This document shows positions 6,142-10,699 of a DNA stretch of 10,699 nucleotides, piece by piece; position 1 is the stretch's first letter, and every line of letters begins with the position of its first letter. The notes under the pieces are model-generated. The model saw nothing but the letters and a program-made list of their open reading frames with translations. It searched no databases and was not told the DNA's origin. Source of the DNA: an uncultured Ruminococcus sp. (GTDB taxonomy: Bacteria > Bacillota > Clostridia > Oscillospirales > CAG-382); the NCBI GenBank assembly GCA_902783535.1, contig CACZRJ010000175.1, positions 1 through 10,699 on the forward strand. The letters are read 5' to 3'. A program made the position numbers and the translations under genes.

Positions 6142-7080
6142 TCAGCTGTGCCTGTAGACCCGCTTGTTGTCCAGCGCGAACACTCTGTCGCTGAACGACC
6201 CGGGCTCGACGTTTTCATATGCTTCCCTGTAGATTTCCATCCGGCTGTCGATCATGTCGAGGAAGAAAAGCAGTTCCGCCTCGGCGAATTTCGGAATGAC
6301 GGCGGCGCCGTATTCCGGCTTTCCGTGGTGAGAAAGGACCATATGCTGCAAAAGCAGGATCTTCTCTTCCGGCAGTCCGAGTTCGGCACCGACCTCTCCG
6401 ATCACGTCAGCGCCCATGACGAGATGTCCGAGCAGTTCTCCTTTCAGCGAATAGTCCGTAACGATCCCGAAATCCGAGAGCGCAAATTCCTCGCGCTTGG
6501 AAAGATCGTGCATGAATGTTCCCGCGACCAGCAGATCCCGGTCGATCATCGGCCCGTAAACGGTCGCATAGAAGTCCGCCGCGCGCATCATATACGACGT
6601 GTGCATCAGCAGACCGCAGATGAAGCTGTGATGGAAGGATTTCGCCGCCGGGATCCGCCGGAATTCGGACGCATACCTGTCAAGCATCGTTTCGCAGATG
6701 CTGCGGTAATCACCGTCACGCATATTCGCGATGAGTTCCCGGACCTGCAGAAACGCCTCCGTTTCGTTGATCGGCGCAACGGGGACCAGTTCTTCCAGAT
6801 CGTATTCGTCCGTATGCTCGGCGACCCTGATCTTCGTGACGGTCAGCTGAAGGTTTCCCTGATACTCTTTCCCTTCCGCGCGGACCTTCACGATTTTTCC
6901 GACATCCGCGGGACCGATCAGTCCGCCGTAGTCCCAGTGCTTGAATCCGACCGTGCCCGACCGGTCCTCGAGAGTCCCGTCCAGATAAGTGGAACCGTTT
7001 TTACTGGTCTTGATCGCGGCGGTTTTCAGAATGAAAAAGCCGTCGAACTGCATGCCGATGCTGATGTCCTTCACCATCAT
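6142..7080 (-). CDS. yhaM: 3'-5' exoribonuclease YhaM (OB-fold plus HD domain)
   Basis: This 312-residue protein matches YhaM in length and order: an N-terminal OB-fold nucleic-acid-binding domain (about 5-90, with LEDRSGTVGFKHWD at 37-50), then an HD phosphohydrolase domain. HD metal ligands are visible: His150/His151, His160, the HD pair FMHDLSK (His191-Asp192), His219, HHGKPEYG (251-258) and Asp275. YhaM trims RNA and single-stranded DNA from the 3' end in a metal-dependent way and takes part in RNA turnover in Firmicutes. The first of two consecutive ATG codons is used; a stop codon lies six codons upstream with no other start between. The adjacent ribosome site is poor, but an AAGGGAGG sits 34 bases upstream behind a potential hairpin. 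First gene of the operon with the macro and vWA genes. Confidence 0.92.
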   Translation of the reverse strand: MMVKDISIGMQFDGFFILKTAAIKTSKNGSTYLDGTLEDRSGTVGFKHWDYGGLIGPADVGKIVKVRAEGKEYQGNLQLTVTKIRVAEHTDEYDLEELVPVAPINETEAFLQVRELIANMRDGDYRSICETMLDRYASEFRRIPAAKSFHHSFICGLLMHTSYMMRAADFYATVYGPMIDRDLLVAGTFMHDLSKREEFALSDFGIVTDYSLKGELLGHLVMGADVIGEVGAELGLPEEKILLLQHMVLSHHGKPEYGAAVIPKFAEAELLFFLDMIDSRMEIYREAYENVEPGSFSDRVFALDNKRVYRHS

Positions 7081-7089
7081 GATCGTTAC

Positions 7090-7123
7090 CCGGCGCCTTT
7101 ACAGAAGATGCCGGTCCTCCCTT
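7090..7123 (-). promoter_or_regulatory. Hairpin-separated ribosome binding site of yhaM
   Basis: On the minus strand AAGGGAGGA (7115-7123) is the only strong Shine-Dalgarno in the leader, yet it stands 34 bases from the ATG at 7080. Directly after it, CCGGC (7110-7114) can pair with GCCGG (7090-7094) around a 15-base loop. Folding leaves about 9 bases between the stem and the ATG, a normal functional distance. Confidence 0.5.
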
Positions 7124-7141
7124 CATTTTTCTCTACCTATT

Positions 7142-7170
7142 ATTTTAATGCATGCTTTTCCGAAAAGCAA
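7142..7170 (-). promoter_or_regulatory. Candidate promoter of the yhaM operon
   Basis: Minus strand: TTGCTT (7165-7170), a 17-base spacer, and TAAAAT (7142-7147), placing the transcript start near 7135. The -35 is weak (first three bases match). The spacer is occupied by a perfect 17-bp inverted repeat, a typical operator position. Confidence 0.55.
7153..7169. repeat. Perfect 17-bp inverted repeat, operator-like
   Basis: TGCTTTTC and GAAAAGCA are exact complements around one central C. The repeat overlaps the -35 and spacer of the yhaM promoter and lies in the intergenic region shared with the divergent acyl-CoA synthetase gene. It resembles a dimeric repressor site; it is followed by no T tract that would make it a terminator in the plus direction, where no gene ends anyway. 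Confidence 0.55.
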
Positions 7171-7254
7171 CCCTTTTCACCAAATTCGGGGCCGTTTTCA
7201 CTGGCGTCACGCACGCCGCCAATGTCCGGGTCAGCGGCAGCGCGTTTTTTGCAC

Positions 7255-7283
7255 TTGACTTTTTCTTTCGGAATTTATATAAT
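7255..7283 (+). promoter_or_regulatory. Promoter of the acyl-CoA synthetase gene
   Basis: TTGACT (7255-7260), exactly 17 bases, and a perfect TATAAT (7278-7283). Eleven of twelve positions match the SigA consensus. Transcription should start near 7290, giving a leader of about 50 bases with a small TCGGC/GCCGA stem (7294-7311). Confidence 0.88.
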
Positions 7284-7342
7284 GTTGTTTTGGTCGGCGT
7301 TGTCCGGCCGATGCATCTTGATAACAGGACGGCTCATCGCTA

Positions 7343-9052
7343 ATGAAAAACTACCCCCTTTATGAAACAACGATCTTCCCGGATTTCCGCATTATGGTGG
7401 AAAACGTCGCGAAGAAATACCCCGACCGGTACGGCCTTTCCTACCGGAACAGCCCGGCGGATCTCGAGGCCTCCCACATCACTTACGCGCAGGCCGCGAA
7501 CGATATCCGGGCGCTCGGAACAGCGCTGATCGATCTCGGCTGCAGGGACAGACACTGCGCGATCATCGGCGGCGCGACGCCGGGCTGGGTCTATTCCTAT
7601 TTCTCCCTGATGGCGATCGGAGCAGTCACCGTTCCGCTGGACAAGGACTGGCCGGAAAACGACCTCGCGGAGACCGTCCTCAGAGCGGAATGCGAATTCG
7701 TCTTCTATTCTTCCGAGGCCGCTTCTAAGATGGACGCGATCAAAGAACGGAACCCGCAGATCAAGCAATTCATATGCATGTGGGGCGAAAGCAGACCGGG
7801 CGACGCGACGCTTGCCTCGCTGCAGACGCGCGGATACGGATTCGTCGCCGCCGGCAACACCCGCTACGACGACTATCATATCGATCCCGACAGACTCGCG
7901 TCCATCGTCTTCACTTCCGGCACCACCGGAAAAGGAAAAGGGGTCATGCTCTCCCAGACGAACATCGTTTCCGACATGACGCAGGGCATGTACAATTTCG
8001 CGATCAGCCCGAAAACGATGTGTTTCCTTCCGCTGCACCACACGTTCGGTTCCACGGTCAATCTGGTCGGACATTATGCGCAGGGCTCCGAGATCTACCT
8101 GTCCTCCGGTCTGAGATACATCACGAAAGAGCTGAAGGAGCAGCAGCCGACGCATCTGATCCTCGTTCCGCTCTTCGTCGAAACGCTGTATAAAAAAATG
8201 ATCGCCGGCATCCGCGAAGCGAACAAGGAAAAGAAATTCAAGACAGGCGTCAAGCTTTCCAACCGTCTCCGCAAGATCGGGATCGACCGCAGGAAAGAGC
8301 TGTTCAAAGACGTTTTGAGCGTGTTCGGCGGAAAATGCGACATGATCATCTGCGGCGGCGCCGCGCTGAACCAGGACATCATCGACTTTTTCGACAACAT
8401 CGGGATCACCATCCTGAACGGATACGGGATCACCGAATGCTCCCCTTTGATCTCCTGCAACCGCAACAAACTTCAGAAGCCGGGCTCCGTCGGGATCCCG
8501 ATCATCGGCGAGAAAGTGAAGATCTTCCACCCGGACGAAGAAGGCGAAGGCGAGATCTGCGTCAAGGGCACGAACGTCATGCTCGGATACTACAAGGATC
8601 CGGAAGCGACGGCGGCCGTCTTCGATGAGGACGGATACTTCCACACGGGCGACTGGGGCCGTCTGGACGAAGACGGATGGCTGTACATTACGGGCAGGAT
8701 CAAGAACATCATCATCCTCGCGAACGGAAAGAACGTCTATCCGGAGGAACTCGAAACGGAGATCACCCGCATCGAGGGCGTGACGGAAGTCGTCGTATAC
8801 GAAGGGGAGCCCGCAAAGAAGAGAGAAGGCGAGAACATCATCGTCGCCGAGATCTTCCCGGACGAAAAACTGCTCGCCGAGCGCGGCGTGACCGATCTGC
8901 AGACATATTTCGAAAACGGCGTCCGCGAGATCAACAAGCGGAATCCGTCCTACAAAGCGATCCAGCGCGTGAAGCTCAGAACCGTGGAGTTCCCGAAAAA
9001 CACCTCACGGAAAATCACGAAATTCAACATCGACAAACGGATCGACGACTGA
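7343..9052 (+). CDS. AMP-forming long-chain acyl-CoA synthetase
   Basis: This 569-residue enzyme of the ANL (AMP-binding) superfamily activates a carboxylic acid with ATP to an acyl-adenylate and transfers it to CoA, most likely on fatty acids (FadD-like). Seen: P-loop FTSGTTGKGKGV (190-201), GYGITECSP (360-368), the ribose-binding aspartate of FHTGD (Asp437), the hinge and A8 region starting GRIKNIIILANGKN (451-464), and PKNTSRKITK (551-560) with the expected catalytic lysine 557. Length is complete. There is no signal peptide; it is cytosolic or membrane-associated. The ribosome site is weak (AGGA, 13 bases before the ATG), but the start fits the usual N-terminus and the promoter position. 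It is flanked by its own promoter and terminator, so it is monocistronic. An acyl-ACP synthetase or another acid substrate cannot be excluded. Confidence 0.88.
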   Translation: MKNYPLYETTIFPDFRIMVENVAKKYPDRYGLSYRNSPADLEASHITYAQAANDIRALGTALIDLGCRDRHCAIIGGATPGWVYSYFSLMAIGAVTVPLDKDWPENDLAETVLRAECEFVFYSSEAASKMDAIKERNPQIKQFICMWGESRPGDATLASLQTRGYGFVAAGNTRYDDYHIDPDRLASIVFTSGTTGKGKGVMLSQTNIVSDMTQGMYNFAISPKTMCFLPLHHTFGSTVNLVGHYAQGSEIYLSSGLRYITKELKEQQPTHLILVPLFVETLYKKMIAGIREANKEKKFKTGVKLSNRLRKIGIDRRKELFKDVLSVFGGKCDMIICGGAALNQDIIDFFDNIGITILNGYGITECSPLISCNRNKLQKPGSVGIPIIGEKVKIFHPDEEGEGEICVKGTNVMLGYYKDPEATAAVFDEDGYFHTGDWGRLDEDGWLYITGRIKNIIILANGKNVYPEELETEITRIEGVTEVVVYEGEPAKKREGENIIVAEIFPDEKLLAERGVTDLQTYFENGVREINKRNPSYKAIQRVKLRTVEFPKNTSRKITKFNIDKRIDD

Positions 9053-9084
9053 TCGCCGATTCCCTGACATTCATTATCTCCGTG

Positions 9085-9111
9085 GAGCAGACATCATGTC
9101 TGCTCTTTTTT
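9085..9111 (+). terminator. Rho-independent terminator after the acyl-CoA synthetase gene
   Basis: GAGCAGACA (9085-9093) pairs perfectly with TGTCTGCTC (9097-9105) around a TCA loop, followed by six T residues (9106-9111). It begins 33 bases past the stop codon and separates this gene from nrdG. Confidence 0.93.
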
Positions 9112-9161
9112 CATGAACCGGTGTTTCGTCACCCGATCCGCATGCTTCTCGAGAAAAAGTA

Positions 9162-9190
9162 TGGCAATCCGGCCGGGAATGTGGTATGAT
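9162..9190 (+). promoter_or_regulatory. Candidate extended -10 promoter of nrdG
   Basis: TATGAT (9185-9190) is preceded by TGG, the extended -10 TGn element. The -35 position 17 bases upstream reads TGGCAA (9162-9167) and matches poorly, as is common for extended -10 promoters. The start would fall near 9197, about 45 bases before the nrdG ATG, downstream of the terminator at 9085-9111. Confidence 0.6.
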
Positions 9191-9242
9191 TTCTTTGCGG
9201 ATCGCGGTTTCTATTTTGCGCCGCCCGCAGGAGGTAACGCCC

Positions 9243-9941
9243 ATGGTCATCAACGGCTTTCAGAAGATGACGCTTCTCGATTATCCCGAACACGTGGCAT
9301 GCACCGTCTTTACGGCCGGATGCAATTTTCGCTGCCCGTTCTGTCATAACGCTCTGCTCGTCACGGACATCCGGCCCGAAGACAGCATGCACCCGGACGA
9401 GGTCCTCGCATATCTCGCAAAACGGACGGGGATCCTGGAAGGCGTCGCGATCACCGGCGGAGAGCCTCTGCTGCAGCCGGATCTGGAAGATTTCATCAAA
9501 AAGATCCGCTCCCTCGGATATCCCGTCAAGCTGGATACGAACGGGAGCGATCCCGCAAAGCTCGCGCGTGTGGTCGAGCAGGGACTGGTGGACTATGTCG
9601 CGATGGACGTCAAGAACCGCCCGGAAAAATACGCCGAAACGATCGGCATTCAAAACTACGACCCCGCCCCGGTCATGGAAAGCATCGACTTTCTGATGAC
9701 GACGGACAAACTGCCCGCATATGAATTCCGCACGACCGTCGTCCGCGAATTTCATACCGTCGACGACATCATAGCGCTGTCGCAGCGGATCGCCGGCGCA
9801 AAAAAATATTTCCTTCAGAATTTCGTCGACAGCGGGACTCTGATCGGCAGCGGCATGCACGCCGTCACGCCCGGAACCCTGCGGGAAATGGCTGCCGCCG
9901 CGCGGGAATTCTGCCCTTCCGCAGACGTCCGCGGAATCTGA
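9243..9941 (+). CDS. nrdG: Anaerobic ribonucleotide reductase activating protein (radical SAM)
   Basis: This 232-residue radical-SAM enzyme uses a 4Fe-4S cluster and S-adenosylmethionine to install the glycyl radical on NrdD under anaerobic conditions. Seen: the cluster motif CNFRCPFC (Cys27, Cys31, Cys34), the SAM-binding TGGEP (71-75), and LDTNGS (97-102). The N-terminal GFQKMTLLDYP is typical of the longer NrdG class found in many anaerobes, which also resembles pyruvate formate-lyase activases. The ATG at 9243 is chosen for the perfect GGAGGT site 8 bases before it; an upstream in-frame ATG at 9186 overlaps the predicted -10 box. It lies 122 bases before nrdD, in the opposite order from the common nrdD-nrdG arrangement. 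Activation of another glycyl-radical enzyme is possible but unlikely beside nrdD. Confidence 0.9.
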   Translation: MVINGFQKMTLLDYPEHVACTVFTAGCNFRCPFCHNALLVTDIRPEDSMHPDEVLAYLAKRTGILEGVAITGGEPLLQPDLEDFIKKIRSLGYPVKLDTNGSDPAKLARVVEQGLVDYVAMDVKNRPEKYAETIGIQNYDPAPVMESIDFLMTTDKLPAYEFRTTVVREFHTVDDIIALSQRIAGAKKYFLQNFVDSGTLIGSGMHAVTPGTLREMAAAAREFCPSADVRGI

Positions 9942-9966
9942 TTCGTCAAATTGTACGAACTTTTAT

Positions 9967-9982
9967 ACCCAATATGTTGTGT
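9967..9982 (+). promoter_or_regulatory. NrdR box 1 upstream of nrdD
   Basis: ACCCAATATGTTGTGT matches the NrdR operator consensus (acaCwAtATaTwGtgt) at 14 of 16 positions and lies 9 bases before the nrdD -35. NrdR is the ATP/dATP-sensing repressor of ribonucleotide reductase genes. Its gene is not in this window. Confidence 0.75.
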
Positions 9983-9990
9983 TTTTACAC

Positions 9991-10020
9991 TTGACACCCT
10001 CACAAGATATATGGTATACT
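9991..10020 (+). promoter_or_regulatory. Promoter of nrdD
   Basis: A perfect TTGACA (9991-9996), an 18-base spacer and TATACT (10015-10020). A 17-base spacing with GTATAC is the alternative. The start would fall near 10027, giving a leader of about 37 bases to the nrdD ATG. Confidence 0.82.
10002..10017 (+). promoter_or_regulatory. Weaker NrdR-box-like site overlapping the nrdD -10
   Basis: ACAAGATATATGGTAT matches the NrdR consensus form ACACAATATATTGTGT at 12 of 16 positions and overlaps the -10. Its centre is 35 bases from box 1, slightly more than the about three helical turns usual for paired NrdR boxes, so this second site is less certain. Confidence 0.45.
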
Positions 10021-10063
10021 TTCCTCAAATCGCGAATAGCAATATCAAAGGAGAACAGGGATT

Positions 10064-10699
10064 ATGTATACCGTTCAGAAAAGAGACGGGAAAGTTGTCG
10101 ACTTCAACATTGACAAGATCCGTCACGCCATCACATCCGCGTTCGACGCATGCGAGCGCAACTACAACCAGGACACCATCGACTTTCTTTCGCTGAAAGT
10201 CACGTCCGACTTCGAACCGAAAATCGAAAACGGCATCATCACCGTCGAGCATATTCAGGACAGCGTGGAATCGGTCCTGATCAAGGCCGGATACGATGAC
10301 GTCGCGAAAGCATATATCCTTTACAGAAAGCAGCGCGAACGCATCCGCAACCTTTCGACGACCCTCGTCGACTACAAGCAGATCGTCGACAATTATCTGC
10401 ATATCAACGACTGGCGCGTCAAGGAAAACTCCACCGTCACCTATTCCGTCGGCGGTCTGATCCTGTCCAACTCCGGCGCAGTCACCGCGAACTACTGGCT
10501 GTCCGAGATCTATGACGAAGAGATCGCGGAAGCGCACAGAAACGCGGACATCCATCTGCACGACCTGTCCATGCTGACCGGCTACTGTGCGGGCTGGTCC
10601 CTGAAACAGCTGATCCAGGAAGGACTCGGCGGCGTCGTCGGCAAGATCACTTCTTCCCCCGCCGGACATTTGTCCACCCTCTGCAACCAGATGGTCAAC
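10064..10699 (+). CDS. nrdD: Anaerobic (class III) ribonucleoside-triphosphate reductase, 5' part
   Basis: The first 212 codons of a protein that continues past the right edge; full-length NrdD is usually around 700 residues. NrdD reduces ribonucleoside triphosphates to deoxyribonucleotides with a glycyl radical, for DNA synthesis without oxygen. Seen: an ATP-cone (about 1-92, opening YTVQKRDGKVVDFNIDKIRHAI and ending AKAYILYRKQRERIR), the allosteric ATP/dATP site, then the start of the catalytic barrel with STVTYSVGGL (123-132) and ADIHLHDLSMLTGYCAGW (161-178), both typical of NrdD. The glycyl-radical region and zinc site lie outside the window. AAAGGAG stands 10 bases before the ATG. It has its own promoter with NrdR-box-like sites and follows its activase gene. 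Confidence 0.93.
   Translation, partial: MYTVQKRDGKVVDFNIDKIRHAITSAFDACERNYNQDTIDFLSLKVTSDFEPKIENGIITVEHIQDSVESVLIKAGYDDVAKAYILYRKQRERIRNLSTTLVDYKQIVDNYLHINDWRVKENSTVTYSVGGLILSNSGAVTANYWLSEIYDEEIAEAHRNADIHLHDLSMLTGYCAGWSLKQLIQEGLGGVVGKITSSPAGHLSTLCNQMVN

Noticed and set aside
4343..6157. Long open frame on the plus strand opposite the macro and vWA genes
   Set aside because: It spans two genes with clear minus-strand motifs (macro loops, MIDAS), has no promoter or ribosome site, and its product resembles no family.
7000..7127. Overlapping upstream frame of about 41 codons starting in the yhaM leader
   Set aside because: It begins within about 10 bases of the predicted transcript start, has no convincing ribosome site and a low-complexity His/Arg-rich product; better seen as chance.
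7340..8644. Long open frame on the minus strand opposite the acyl-CoA synthetase gene
   Set aside because: The plus frame contains every ANL motif in order with promoter and terminator; the antisense product is low in recognisable content.

Overview
The window looks like a chromosomal segment of an anaerobic, moderately GC-rich Bacillota (Clostridia-type) bacterium. The evidence is strong GGAGG-type ribosome sites, near-consensus SigA promoters, a Firmicutes-type YhaM exoribonuclease, an ECF-type vitamin transporter S component, and an oxygen-sensitive class III ribonucleotide reductase with its radical-SAM activase. The species cannot be named from the sequence. Genes fill almost everything, no gap exceeds about 260 bases, and no mobile element, CRISPR array, tRNA or rRNA was seen.

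Left part (1-4130, all minus strand). A promoter at 33-61 fires off the left edge toward an unseen gene. A three-gene operon then reads leftward from a consensus promoter (3487-3515): a folate-family ECF S component, a ribokinase-family PfkB kinase, and a CotH-like atypical kinase that overlaps the kinase gene by 4 bases. It ends at a hairpin terminator (147-170). Upstream sits a single small flavodoxin-like gene with its own promoter and terminator.

Middle part (4199-7170, minus strand). A second operon reads yhaM (OB-fold + HD exoribonuclease), then a MacroD-like macro domain fused to a helix-turn-helix-like C-terminal region, then a cytosolic vWA protein with an intact MIDAS metal site. 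It ends at a strong terminator (4199-4235). A perfect 17-bp inverted repeat lies inside the candidate promoter, and the yhaM leader can fold so that a distant Shine-Dalgarno is brought next to the start codon. This operon is the best candidate in the window for an undescribed regulated system: RNA decay, ADP-ribose recognition or removal, and a metal-dependent adaptor protein made together.

Right part (7255-10699, plus strand). A monocistronic AMP-forming long-chain acyl-CoA synthetase has a near-consensus promoter and a hairpin terminator. It is followed by nrdG (extended -10 promoter) and the 5' part of nrdD, which runs off the right edge. The nrdD promoter carries one very good and one weaker NrdR-box-like site, which suggests control by the deoxynucleotide-sensing repressor NrdR.
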